64,000 nt of DNA from Glossina fuscipes (taxonomy: Eukaryota; Arthropoda; Insecta; Diptera; Glossinidae), in the NCBI RefSeq assembly GCF_014805625.2, contig NW_023998457.1, positions 2,650,205-2,714,204 of the forward strand. Reading direction: 5' to 3'. Numbering within the stretch: the first letter of the stretch is position 1; every line of letters begins with the position of its first letter. This document shows, piece after piece, positions 35,650-47,274 of this stretch. A program made the translations under genes and the position numbers. A model generated the notes under the pieces. It was given only the letters and a program-made list of their open reading frames with translations. It was not told where the DNA came from and did not search any database.

Positions 35650-35840
35650 TATAGTTAACCGGTATGACGAATATATACGTTAAGATCCGTCCATCCATCC
35701 TTGTCATATTTTCCCATCAAATTTTATCATTATGAATGTAGATTAACCAATTCACCATGTACGACGAGTATATACGTTAAGATCTGTCTATCCGTCTTTG
35801 TCGAATTTCCTTATCACATCAGACAATTCTTTAATTACGA
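35650..35840. repeat. Two-unit tandem repeat of the TATATACGTTAAGATC cassette
   Basis: Units at about 35650-35745 and 35745-35840 share TTAACC, ACGA(A/G)TATATACGTTAAGAT, C(C/T)GTC(C/T)ATCC and a CTTTGTC or CTTGTCATA step, then TTTCC. Related to the palindrome-bearing repeat at 26.45 kb, which has ACGTCATGATC at the matching place. Confidence 0.75.
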
Positions 35841-36164
35841 TTAGTGTGCGGTCAGAGCCACAGTGAGTAGACTATAGTAAGTTCGCTAAGTTGTAATTCT
35901 TGCCAAACGGATTGATACACCTCCCAGGTTGCGAGCACTTCCCTTTTTCTCTCTCGAATTTCAATTGGACTCTGCTCTTCTCTTGTTTATGTCTTTTCTT
36001 ATAGTTGGTCTTCTCAAACCCATATTATTGGCTTATTGACTAAACTGCAAGTACTTATGATAACTGAAAATATGTGAGCGACCGAAGCGAAGGTCAACTT
36101 TGACTACATATCATACTAAATTTTGTAATATAAAATGTAAATGAAATTTATTTATTTATTTTGT

Positions 36165-36430
36165 CCCGATAGCCCTCTAAAGTGGAAAGCGTTTGTCTAC
36201 AGAAAGTTTAGAACAACCTTGCGGTGCCACTTGAAGAGGAATCGAGGTCTGTGAGATAAGCGTATGTACCATAGCTGAGCTAGCTAGTTCGTCGGATGTC
36301 GCAGAGGTTCTTTAACTTGCTCGCGGACAATCCTATGACGATTACACCAAAAAATTTGTGCGTACTTGCTTCTTACTGAATACAGACGGACGAAACCGTA
36401 ACTAACCGATCGGGGACTTGCCCCTGGACC
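36165..36430 (-). mobile_element. Family C copy, minus orientation, with A/T-type tail
   Basis: Begins on the plus strand with a TTTATTTATTTATTTTG tail (36146-36163), then AGCCCTCTAAAGTGGAAAGC, AGAACAACCTTGCGGTGCCA, CATAGCTGAGCTAGCTAGTT and GTCGGATGTCGCAGAGGTTC. The simple tail suggests a retroposed 3' end. Confidence 0.75.
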
Positions 36431-37174
36431 TATTCTTCACCCGTCCGGCCGGTTGATCTCTCTTCGGCCCATAGAAAGACTTGTATTTTTTTTGTTTCAC
36501 AATTTGTTAAACATTTTTTTTTATTAAAAAAATTTTTTAGCAGAAAGAAATCTTTTCTTTCTCTCTCTTCTCTTTTTTTTCCTGCCACAAATTGACTTTT
36601 CCCGCACGAGAATTTCACATTCCATTTTCCGATGCACGGTTGCATTCTTCTTTTAACCACAATGGAACGAAATAGGATTATGAAGGAAGAAAAGAAACTC
36701 ATATGATTCAACACTTGAAACAATGGAAAGCAACAAGTTCGCTTTTAGAATCTTTTATCTACAATTTTTGGGTTAGATAAAGGTGTAAAACAGAAGGAAG
36801 AGCATTGCAGTATAACGAATGGTTTGAAGGTAAAAGCAGTAGCAAGACACGAGCGGTATAATAAATATTTTAACGGTTTGAGGGAAAGCAATAGAAGGAC
36901 GAGCATAGTATAATGAGTGGCTCAGTAGTTTGAGACAATAATAGCAAGCTTGTATAGATTGTTTATCTTTTCGCTAAGAATTTTTAATTATAGGAGTACA
37001 TATATTTTATTCGTATTTTTTATTGTTCACTTAAATGCGACTATTTATATATCATATTAATTATATATCATGCTCTTTCATTCGAAATGCAAATTTGTTT
37101 TGAATGAAAATATTTCGCTTGCGCCACAAGGATGTGTTAAATATGTGCGCAAGTATGCAATGCCTAGAAAGACT
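36431..37174. other. No supported gene
   Basis: A 97-codon minus-strand frame (36723-36430) is rich in Lys, Phe and Ser from simple sequence and overlaps the family C copy boundary. Not called. Confidence 0.4.
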
Positions 37175-37309
37175 TGAGGTACAACCACATTTAATCGATC
37201 TAAGCTTGTCTGTCTGTCTTGCGTTCATGTGTTCAACTGAAAGATTGAAGAAATTTAGTACACCGACATGTTTTTGCTCGGGGACGAACGAAAACAAGTA
37301 AGAGTATTA
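37175..37309 (+). repeat. Family B fragment, plus orientation
   Basis: TTAATCGATCTAAGCTTGTC, TGTCTGTCTTGCG and GAAATTTAGTACACCGACAT, then CTCGGGGACGAACG: the middle of family B. Confidence 0.6.
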
Positions 37310-37589
37310 CAGTCGAGTAAAGCCAACCATTGAATACCTTACACCACATTACCTAACGCAGTTCTTGTTTTTATTATGAAACACAAAACTTATATCTTAT
37401 TTTTTGGGAAAGTGGGCCCAAAACTAGTCCTAATGTAACACAAGTTTAACCCGAACCATTTTAATAGCGTTTGTTCTTGGATCAAAACATTTCACTTTCA
37501 CGTCAATTTCATCAAAACATCTCGAAAATTACGATCTGTGGCTTGAAAATATCTCTACATGGACAGACATCAGACGGACAGATGTCTCT
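37310..37589 (-). repeat. Family B right half, minus orientation
   Basis: On the minus strand it holds GTGGTGTAAGGTATTCAATG and GGCTTTACTCGACTGTAA, the family right end. Toward 37589 comes GTCCATGTAGAGATATTTTC and the CTGTCCGTCTGATGTCTGTC core. The matching left half of an equally oriented copy lies at 38040-38215. Confidence 0.7.
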
Positions 37590-38010
37590 AAGGGTTTAAC
37601 GTGGGTACGCTAGCGTGAAAGTTTAACCCCAAGGTGCCCGATGGCACACGGAGTGTGAAACACTCGAACTCCCCGAGGTTAATAATCCCTGCAACATACG
37701 GTGCCGAAGTCGGTGTACACGTTGCCATGAGGAAGATAAAATCCTCGAGTACCAGACGGAATACGTTATGGTCGCATCCCCCCTCTGGTGAGAATGAGGC
37801 AGTATCTAAAACCTCTGCCTTTCTGTGCATAAGGCACTCGGTTGCGATGCAACTCCACACCGAGCAAAAGCTCTTCCCGCGATTTTGAGCTAACCACAGC
37901 CACCACGAAACTCCCGCTATGGGCGGTTGCCGTTGTCAGACCAAACCTAGAGGAATGCTTTGGGGACTCCTGACGCCCGTGGTACCGAAATTTAGAAGAA
38001 ATTTATAAAA
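37590..38010. other. GC-rich insert of unknown type
   Basis: About 420 bp, clearly richer in G+C than all DNA around it. Open on both strands for 85-90 codons (37860-37588 minus, 37634-37888 plus), with no recognised domain. It sits between two same-orientation halves of family B. Segments such as AACTCCCGCTATGGGCGGTT and GCTTTGGGGACTCCTGACGC look like retroelement untranslated sequence, but I cannot assign it. Confidence 0.5.
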
Positions 38011-38039
38011 ATCTCCAGTCGGACTTTCTAGGTCCCATA

Positions 38040-38215
38040 AGACCCGCACGCGGCCTGAGATAGTCATTCGAAGAAATCCACGGACAGACGGACAGACAGG
38101 CGATCACATTATTGTTCTGAATCGATCGGCATAAAGAAGGTGAGTCTACGGTAAGCCTTTCTGCGTGTAGCCTACGTCCGCCGTAACATAATATACTCTG
38201 TAGAATATCATGTTT
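38040..38215 (-). repeat. Family B left half, minus orientation
   Basis: The plus strand reads ACGGACAGACGGACAGACAG, CTGAATCGATCGGCATAAAG, AAGGTGAGTCTACGGTAAGC, the exact reverse of the family B left end. Pairs with 37310-37589. Confidence 0.7.
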
Positions 38216-39416
38216 CGGATCGGACAACTTTTTCGAGCACTTTCCATATAAAATCTCGTTTCAAAAAATCGTATGTAGACTTGTGTAAAGTATTTAATGT
38301 CGAATCATGCTACACTACATTATCTTCACTTGTTTTATGATAAAACAAACAATGAAAACACCCACAAATAAAAATGAGATTGAAAACAAAACTTATAGGA
38401 TTCATACACCTTGCAATTTATATAAGGGCAGCCATGTAATTTTTATAGAAAAATCAATTTACCGTCAAATAACAATCTCAGCATTAAATTTCGACTGTTG
38501 ATGATGTCGTCTTAAAAAATAAAATTTCTATAGAAAGTATTTAAGAATTGCTCCTAACACGGTTTGAACACGGTAGCAACAAGCGAGAGTCAATTGCCCG
38601 CAGAAGTATTATTATGAAATACTAAATAAAATAAAATTGAATATGATCTCAATTAGTACAAATTGCTTTCTTATCAATGCATCCCAATGTCACCAGCACA
38701 ATATTCCATTCAATTCTATTTTATTTTTGCATTTTTTTTATTTTTCTTAGTTATTGTCATAAATCAAGCAAACGGTTGAAAATGCATTTACCATTGCAGA
38801 CGCAAAATGGAAAATCATTTGAAATACGTTATATAGCTTGCTTTTCAATTAGCCGAAGACATTACTTTAAATTGCTATGGTTTTGACACATCATTTAATA
38901 TTTTAAAAGGCTAATGAAAAGTTGCATCACTGCCGATGTCATTGCATGAAAGAGAAGTTGATTTTTATTTTTATTTTTTTTTTTTTGTAAGATGACTCTT
39001 GACGTTAACTAATATCAATCTATTTTCCAAACTTATACAGATACTATATAAAATGTAATCTTTCTTTAACGATTTACAAACACGCATACGTTACGATTGA
39101 TGTTAAGCCTTGCTTTCAAAATAGCATTTTTCGCCATAATCCTTCTACTGGCGTGACTATAGAAAATGTTGACATATACGCAGCAACATATTGGTAACTG
39201 ACAACAACAATAGCTGAGTGTGTTAAATAACATTTTCTTGGCTAAATGAAATCAACGCTTTCATAATACTAATTCATTATATATGAAGAAGAAGCTATAG
39301 TCATTATCACCTTGCATCTCATCAAACAAATTGGAATAGTTCCCAAAATGATTTTTGATAGGCAAGTTTGGGTTTTAATAGACAAAATATTTAGATGAAA
39401 TCGACTATCAATTAAA
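38216..39416. other. No gene seen
   Basis: AT-rich, little repeat signal, only short frames. Confidence 0.4.
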
Positions 39417-39870
39417 TTAGTTCAAAGTATCAGCGTTAATTGCGTGGGCAAACTGTACGTCGCGATCTAGGCAAACTATTGTACTTGCCCATGCGCCTAG
39501 CCCTCTAGTTTTAGGCTTCTTATACATACCGCCACCTTCGCTTTCGACCGGACCCGCGTCCGACATTAAGAAATGATCGCCGAACATATGATGTCTGATT
39601 CTGTAGATGATCTCACATTCACATAGAATATCGTGGGACGTCTCAACTCCGTCCCTTGGCAGCATCTGCCAATCAATTGGTATCAGACATACTCATGTTG
39701 TTCACACGGTAACTAAGGGAATTATAACCCGTGCAGAAGCCCGTGACTTAACGTAGGTGGCTTCTTCTTGGTTCCTCTAGTTTATGTGCTACACCGGCAG
39801 AGTTCGTGAATCTTTTTCCCTGCCGTTGTCCTGCACATTTCTTCCAATGGCAATTTCATTTTTCCTTGCT
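39417..39870 (-). mobile_element. Decayed C-terminus of a non-LTR retrotransposon
   Basis: The minus strand gives ETSHDILCECEIIYRIRHHM followed by FGDHFLMSDAGPVE, the terminal zinc-binding ET(S/P)xHxLCxCxAL...R...xG segment common at the end of R1/Jockey-like ORF2. Upstream in another frame, TGYNSLSYRVNNMSMSDTN fits the preceding TGHxxLxxHLxxMGLxxxxxC segment; the two Cys of the knuckle are lost through a shift and stop. Shares the FG(E/D)HF(I/L) ending with the 30.6-kb relic, so they are probably related elements. Confidence 0.72.
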
Positions 39871-40139
39871 TTCTGGAACGCCACAGAAACATTCAAAACC
39901 TGCCATGGTCCCGTGGTCAGAGTAAGCGGAGTAAACCTAACCTATTCAACAACCATCCTCCTCCTCCGATAAGTAAATACTTGTGGTTTGGTCTGTGGAA
40001 TTGGAAACATAATTTTAGCAAACTAAAGTTACTTATATACAGCCCCTGAATGTCTTAATGCAAAAAAAGTTCTCTTAAACGTGACTGCTTTGACGCGGAT
40101 TTCGAAACAGTTCCTCTTGACACAGTTTTTAAAGGCATT

Positions 40140-40575
40140 TTGATATACCATAATATTGCGTAGGCGTGACCAATTTTTGCATTCTTGTAGAATTACTACA
40201 GCATCATCATAGAATATATTTTGAAATTTTTGTACATTTATTTGTTATGAGTAATAAGTAAAAAAAAAAAAATATTTTACATTCTTTTTGAAAAACAAAA
40301 GTGTTCTCAGTTCACCTGGTACGGTAGGCGTCTCTCACGACCGATTTGGCTCGTTTCTGCTAGCAAACCGCGTGGGAGAACTTACAATGATTTTGCCAAA
40401 TTTGGAGTCAATAGCTTCATTTTTGGCGCCAGGAAAATGTCGACAACAGGCGGACAGACGGACAAAATTTGATTAACAATACTTTGTGTGCTTGCTGAAC
40501 GTGCTTGTTGTGAACGTTGCAAACGTTTTTGGCAAAATGAATATACCTCTCATCCTTCGGTAATATAAAGATGGG
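40140..40575 (-). repeat. Family A fragment, minus orientation
   Basis: GCGTAGGCGTGACCAATTTT, TTATGAGTAATAAGTA, ACCTGGTACGGTAGGCGTCT, GAGTCAATAGCTTCATTTTT and ACAGGCGGACAGACGGACAA, ending GCAAACGTTTTTGGCAAAAT, TACCTCTCATCCTTCGGTAA. Confidence 0.8.
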
Positions 40576-40978
40576 ATTAACTGAGACTATGTTTTAAATT
40601 AAAAGTTGTGTCAACGTTTTTTTGTTAACTTTGTTAAAACATCTGCAAAGGCTTAGTTAGAGATTGAATGAAAGATATGAAAAGAGTAGCACTTTTAACG
40701 TTAACCGGGAATTGTACGTATGCCAGATAAGCTTATAATTTCTTGTAGAATAACTATAAATTTAATAATTTAGTTTGGGCATCAAAGGCGAGTCACTCCA
40801 TCATGTTCTCTTAGAAATTCGTCGAATTTATAAGAAAAGTATTTCGCTACTTAAGCCGGCAGATTTCAATTTACTATTAAATCGTGAAATTTTGAAAAAT
40901 CCACTGAAAGGCAGAGAGACAAAAATGAATTAGAATTCAGCTTAGAATCTCACGGTGATTATGAATACGTCAAACTGC

Positions 40979-41400
40979 TGCCATTAAGCTTTTATTCGTG
41001 CACTAACTCAAAAGTGGTGACCTTTGGCTTGAACACAAATCTAGATGGACAGAAAATTAGGTGGACAGACGGACACGCATTAGACGGACAAACAAACAGA
41101 CTGTTAATGCCGTTAAGCTTTTGCTTGTCCAATAACTCAAAAATGGCGACCTTTAGCTTGAACACAAATCTAGATGGACAGAAATTAGGCGGACAGACGG
41201 ACAAACGGACAGACATTAGGCGAACAGACGGTAAGACATTAGACGGACAAACAGACAGACTGTCAATGCCTTTAAGCTTTTGCTTGTCCAATGGCGACCT
41301 TTGGCTTGATCTGGATGGGCAGACATAAGGCGGACGGACGGACGGACGGACGGACGTTAGACGAACAGACTATTGATGCCATTAAACTTTTGTTTATCGA
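40979..41400. repeat. Tandem repeat, three units with internal (GGAC)n
   Basis: Units begin TGCC(A/G/T)TTAAGCTTTT at 40979, 41108 and 41267; a fourth start (TGCCATTAAACTTTTG) at 41377 decays. Lengths are 129, 159 and 110 bp, differing by the number of GGACAGAC-type blocks. All share TGG(T/C)GACCTTT(G/A)GCTTGA and CTTGTCCAAT. Frames stay open on both strands through the array, a result of the short-period blocks and not evidence of a gene. Confidence 0.9.
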
Positions 41401-43734
41401 CTAACTTCATCATAATAACGTGTTATTAGATCGATGCTTGCCGAACATAAACATTTGCTTCAATCGCCCCATCACATTATATCAATTTTTATAAGTTTGC
41501 ACACTTGAGAAAAATTGATAGAAACCGACCATCGCCAGTGTGTATCGAAAGCGATAATAAATGATCTGCTATATGTTGTGCTATAAATTCCAAATTAATT
41601 GCAAACAAATTATCCGCTAAATTATGCATACGAGTGCAAGGGATTTGACAGCAAATTTTCCTACATTTTCTATTCCCGTATAGGCAAGCGTTAAAAACTT
41701 ACATGAAAATAAAAATTCTTGGCAATCGATGTCGACTTGACTGCCTGACTGGCTGACTATTATAGAAAAAACTGCATAAAGTAACATGAATTATGCGAAT
41801 AATAATAAAATTTGGACAGACGCACAGAGAGAGAGAGAGAGAGAGAGAAAGGGAGAGAGGTAAATATTATACAATATTTGTTTGTTTGTATAAATAATTT
41901 TTCTTAAATCGCCAAACGATTACACCAATAAACACACGATAATCGCTTTTGTTGGTTTGTCGTTTGGCTTTTCTCTCTTTGGGGGCTTACGTTATTCTCA
42001 AGAGGAATGTTAAACATAAATGTATCGGATTACAGCAGGAAACACAACACGACGAATATCTATCTTTTAGTTTAGTCGTGTGTTTGCGTTTTCATTTTTG
42101 TTTTTCTTTGTTTTTTTTCGTTGTTCACATTGTTGTTATTATTATTGTTGTTGTTGTTGTTGTTACGATTACCTATGAATGGAATTAAAGAATTAAACAG
42201 ACTGTTCGACTCGTTAAAAGCCTCTTAAAGCGTATAAAATGCCTAATAGAAATGCTAATGTTTATGTTTATGTTTATAACTGCGTTAAACACATTTACAT
42301 ACATTTACATGAATTGTAATCATAGTCGTTAGTCGTGCAGTCAGTCATCTAATAAACTTCAAGCATAGTGGAATAAGTGCAACTTATACATCATAGTTTG
42401 AGATGTATGTGCAAAAAAAAAAAGAAAAAAAAAAAGTCTTTAGGGTCACACGCGTCATGTAATCTGCACTTAATCATATTCAAGAAACTATTACACACAT
42501 ATATACATATGTATACATATATATATACGTTTGAAAGCACTTTAATGTCGTCACAGAAATGCACTGAGGTTTTGTTTTTTTTTTTTTTTTTTTTGAAAAG
42601 AAATGTTGACTCCATTCCCCACAGCACACAAACATTTTTGTTTATATGGATAGGTACGAAACAACTAACGAGAGTCGTGGAAAAATAAGCTGATTGGCTG
42701 ACTATACCATAAGCGGATGATTTTTCCATATAAAGAGAGAAAAAACATTTTTTTTCTTTCTTTTACAAAATGTCTTTGAAAAGGTATTTACGATAAATTA
42801 ATGAAAATATGTACAAAGTTTTTATTTCCTGTAATAGCCTAGCTACAAGAGCAAAAAAAGAGGAAGAAGACGAAGAACAAGTCGAAGTCAAAGTCGAAGA
42901 AGTAAAAAAAAATTAATAAAATGAAAGTAGTTTTCCTTATGGCCATTTTTAATTAAATTATTCCACAGCTCTTGGTTTATCTTTGAAAGAAATTTATACG
43001 ATTATCGTGTGTACTCGTGTACTCGTAAATATGCCACAACTCGAAGGCGTACAATAAATTTATATAGATTGCGATTGTCTAACTCTAGGATAAACTACTT
43101 ACTTACTGTACTTAAATGTTTGTCTATTGCACTCTTTGAATAATGATGAGTGATTTTTTTTTTTGTTTTTTGCAATTTTATTAATGAAGAATAGAAAACA
43201 AGCAAAAAATACTGTGAAAGAGTAAAAGGGGTTTTGTCAAAATTTTTTTCCAAAAAAACACTTTTTACTCGAGTACAGTTACATAAAATTAATTTCTTTC
43301 CAATTACACAACACACACACACTCATTTACCATTAAAAGAACACTTGTTGTCATTAGGTAAAGCTTTGAATCATCGGTTGAGAAGGGAAATGTTACCCAT
43401 ATATCCCTTGCCTCTGAAGCATCCCCAAGGAAGGGCATAAATAGCATACTAAGAAAGCACTGTTATTGTGGCAACTCTATCGCAGAGAACTATTTAGACA
43501 CTTCTTAGCGAATTTTCGATTGTTGAAAAAAAAGAAGAAGAAGAAGATCAAAGAATAGGTTATCTCGTCAATGTGCGCCCATTTGCAAGCTATGATAAAG
43601 TGATCAAGGCCACTCTTTTATGCATCGTATTCTTCTTCTTGTGCCTATTGTGCTCAGTTTACTCCGTGAACTTTGCACTTCGTTTTATACATTATATGGA
43701 AATTAGTCGAAAAAGTGGTCCGACCCAAATCATT
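41401..43734. other. No gene seen; simple-sequence rich
   Basis: (GA)n at 41826-41850, (TTG)n at 42132-42163, T-tract at 42571-42594, A-tracts at 42411-42437. 42853-42904 is a purine-rich run built on GAAGA and GTCGAA/GTCAAA steps. Confidence 0.45.
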
Positions 43735-43965
43735 ATATCCTACAGCACTTTGAATGCAGGATATATTAAGTTACCACGAACCTATGTAACACACAGAGAG
43801 GCTGAAGATAGGCTCACCTGTCTGTCCGTCTGATGTCTATCCATTTAAATTTTTGTTCAAGCTATAGGTTGCATTTTTTGAGATATTTTGATGAAATTTC
43901 GTATAGCGGCGTCTTTTGACTCACAAACGAACCCTATTGCAAATATGTTATCCGCCAAGTGTATA
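43735..43965 (+). repeat. Family B left part
   Basis: AGGATATATTAAGTTACCAC, CTATGTAACACACAGAGAGG, AGATAGGCTCACCTGTCTGT, CGTCTGATG and ATGAAATTTCGTATAGCGGC. Confidence 0.75.
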
Positions 43966-44189
43966 TTAATTCGTTCCACTGAAATTGGTTGCATCATAAC
44001 ATGTAAGTAAGGTGAAAATTTCTCCCAAAATTTCAGGTACAGACAGATAACTTAGATATTGATGCTTGAACAATATAAGTTTCAATTGTTTACATGCCGT
44101 ACATGATCAGTGTATATCAAAGTTTAATGAGATGGCTACCATTTATGGAACTGCAGTTTCTTGTTTTTTAACCTTGATTGAACGTGAAA

Positions 44190-44395
44190 AAAAATGCAGC
44201 TCAACTTAAGAAAATATTTAAGTTAAGTTGGGATGAAATCTAAGCAAGCAATCTACGAAAGAATTTTAAATTTGGTGGTGGACTGACCCCTTCCGATTAC
44301 CATTGCATTCAGATCGATGCATCACATGCTTAACACACCGACGAGGCCATCGATAAACTACCTACTAAATGGCAAACGATCAAAGGTAATGATTT
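44190..44395 (+). mobile_element. Mariner transposase C-terminal relic
   Basis: Reads KLSW, then GGGLTPSDYHCIQIDASHA, a stop, and DEAIDKLPTKWQTIKGN. This corresponds to the mariner SPDLAPSDYHLFxSMxxAL segment (the third catalytic Asp region) joined by an internal deletion to the (G)IxKLPxRWxKxIxxxGxY segment. No terminal repeat seen. Confidence 0.65.
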
Positions 44396-47149
44396 TTTTT
44401 TTATCGATTATTAAGCTTAGTAATCTATTATTCTTTTCACACCTATTATTAATTTCTTACTTGTTATTTGCTTCTTTGTTTTTTAACATTTTTAAACTAA
44501 AAAATAAAATTTATTTTTTGAAGGCATTATCATATATACAGGTATTTAATATATTGCTTATGCAAGAACAGTCTACATCGGCAGGTGTATCTTTAATATT
44601 TTTTCTCTTCATTGGAAATTATTGCGTACCCACCACCTGCGATATATTATCAAATATTTGTTAGGTTGGTTTGCAATTATTCATCAGCGTTTTTTTTTTT
44701 TTTTTTTTTTTAATTTATTTTGTTAGAGCAGCTGTGTACCTTTAACAGCATAATATTTTACTGTCTTGCTATGTTTTGTGTCATAGTTATGTAAGAGGAT
44801 GTTTATGTTTACATAAGAGATTTGTGTTTATCGTGCGATTGTATATGTTTACTGCGACAAAAATTCTTTAATTCATGACATATTTATTTAAGCGCAATAA
44901 TGGAAATGGATATCAAATGGTCTGCTTATCTGTCCGTCCGTTCGTTCGTCAGTTAGTCAGTCTGTCTGTCTGTCTATCTGTTTTGACCATATAAAATATT
45001 TCTTTTCTTACTTAACAATTCATTTTATTGCCATTTTAAATGAAATATAGTTTCCATTGCTGTGGCTTATGCAGAAGTAAAGTAATTATGTGCCTACATA
45101 CAAGTACAAGTTCCTGACTGAGTGTCACACTATAGGATAAATTTATTTCTATGATTGTGTAAAAGCAGCAAAACACATTTTTTTAACTATAATACATAGG
45201 TATATATGTATGTATAATATTTCATTATTTACTACTACTTAAGAGGAATAATACATCTACGTACAAAACATGCAATATTTTCCTTTTTATTTGGGTCGTA
45301 ACACTGTGGCTGTTATGTTTGTTTTGTTAAAGAAAAAGTTTTTTTTTTTATTTTTTATTTTTATTTTTTTTGTATTGTTGCTTTTTCTTTAATGCTGCCA
45401 AACAGGATTTTCTAGCTTTTTTTTTTTCTTCATTTTTCATTTTATTGCATTTATTGTCGTTTCCATAGACAAGAAGAATGCATGCTAGGGTTCGCTTCTC
45501 TGTAGGATTTGCAGAAAGGTTGTTTTGTCATGGTGTGCGCAAAAACACATCATTGTAGGCAATCACTCTGACAATGCCGATCATGGATGTGTTCAATTTT
45601 TCGTGCCGTGATTGCAACAAAAAAAAAAAAATAAATAACGATTTTTTCCTCTTTACCCTCTTCATTTTCTCACTTTTCTCAATCATTATCAAGCAATGCA
45701 AGAGTTCAATATGATGTAATAAACTTAACTTTGAAAGCAAATTCCTATCCATTCGAAATTGTTCCGAAATCTAAGATGTTAACACTTAAGAAAATTGTAT
45801 TCCGCAGCGATCGAATCTTTTATATCTGTCATCGTTACTCTATAATGATTAAAAAAAAAAAGAACAAATTTTAATTTGCATACTCCATGCATATTGGATG
45901 GGCATCGCTATTTTTGTAGAATAACTTTGGGGAAATTTATATATCTCTCCCTCTCCCTCTTTCTCTTTCTCTGTTCTCTCTTTTACGATCTGTTAAGAGA
46001 TTTGGTAGGTGTCTTTACTAGTCGAATTCAAATTTATTATCCTAACATTCCAAACTCCCGACCAAAGCAAACAAGATTATGCCCGATACAAGCAAGGATC
46101 GGAGTGGTTTAAACGTTTCATTTAATCGACACTAGTTGTGTGCGCCTGACAAAAAGAGGAAACTTTTTAGAAAAAGTACACGACATCATATGTAAAATTT
46201 CTCTGCTTGGGGGATGCCAATGCAGCAGCCATCGTCTGTCCTAATTGGTGGCTAAGGCCCTTAAGCGAGTTTCGTGGGTGTCAAGATGGGAGCTATAAAT
46301 AATGTAATCCAAGCGAGGCCTCGAACTTCCCTCAGAATAGGTTAGTAGTGGAATAGACATACACTTTAATTTCATTTATCTTCTCAAGTGTAACGCTACC
46401 CACGGTACTGTGGTTTGTCGCTTGCGACGATGAGCGCCACTTCACGCTCAAATAACTCGGTATGCTCATCGCGCATCGTGAAGTTATGCCTAAACACGGG
46501 CATTCACTCTAAGTCTCTTACGCATCGACCTTTATTATTGTATCTATGCACAAATTTCAGTCAGTAAATCAAACGCGAATGATCTTGAAACGATTACTTC
46601 TGTTGATTGGTAGGCAACGCTTTATATATATGTATACATTACCACCTTAGTACGTAATTCCGTAGCGAAAATCTTATGAATGCAGAAGTCTTCAAAGAGA
46701 TAATTGCTGATAAGGTCGTTATGATCCTTCAAATGGCGTTCGCTCGCCGCCGTAACATTTTGCAAAACCATTGAGAAAAAAGAGGAAATGAATTGGAAAA
46801 AGTGTTTAGACATATTCTGGGAAATAAAAATCACTAACTGAATTGCTTCATTTTCAGCTTACATCTCTTTCATCTAGATGTACGATTAAGTTAAATTTTA
46901 GGGGGAGGAGCGACGAACGACGGGATTGGATACAAAATTGGCATCAAGTTAGATTAGTGCGGCGCCTTTGGGAATACTCGAGTTGGCAGTTGAGAATATA
47001 CCAAACAAAAGTGATGTGGACAAGCTCAATACATGAATGTGACCTTTTATTGCGTGGATAGTCGAGTAAGCAGTGGCTATTACTAACTTAAGAGGACATG
47101 TGCCGTGAAATTTATATCAGCTGTTCACAACAGTGATCGCAATATTCAA
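44396..47149. other. No gene seen; long T-tracts
   Basis: T-tract of about 23 at 44690-44712, further T-tracts at 45341-45430, (GTCY)n at 44932-44982. 46180-46520 is more GC-balanced but all frames are short. Confidence 0.45.
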
Positions 47150-47271
47150 CTACAACTCAATTGTCGTGGATTCAAATCTCAAGCGAGATAAAAATTTCAA
47201 TAAAGCCGATCGCCTTAGATGTTAGCACTTTAAGACTTAAGACTAGTTTAATTAATAATAATAATAATGAC
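47150..47271 (+). mobile_element. SINE copy, head disrupted
   Basis: AACTCAATTGTCGTGGATTC, AAATCTCAAGCGAGATAAAA, GCCTTAGATGTTAGCACTTT, AAGACTTAAGACTAG and an (AAT)n tail match the 29.6-kb SINE. A box A-like GATAGTCGAGTAAGC lies at 47056-47070, about 85 bp upstream instead of about 45, so the head may carry an insertion. Confidence 0.75.
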
Positions 47272-47274
47272 GCT

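Noticed and set aside
36430..36723. 97-codon minus-strand frame rich in Lys/Arg
   Set aside because: Biased composition from T- and TTC-rich DNA and overlap with a dispersed repeat edge.
41014..41328. Open frames of ~100 codons on both strands with repeated LNTNLDGQ / FCLSN-like peptides
   Set aside because: They follow a tandem DNA array; openness on both strands reflects the repeat period, not coding selection.
44932..44982. (GTCY)n run as another dispersed-repeat copy
   Set aside because: The run lacks the neighbouring ATCGATTTAAG or GATGAAATTTGGTA blocks that define families A and B, so it may be plain simple sequence.
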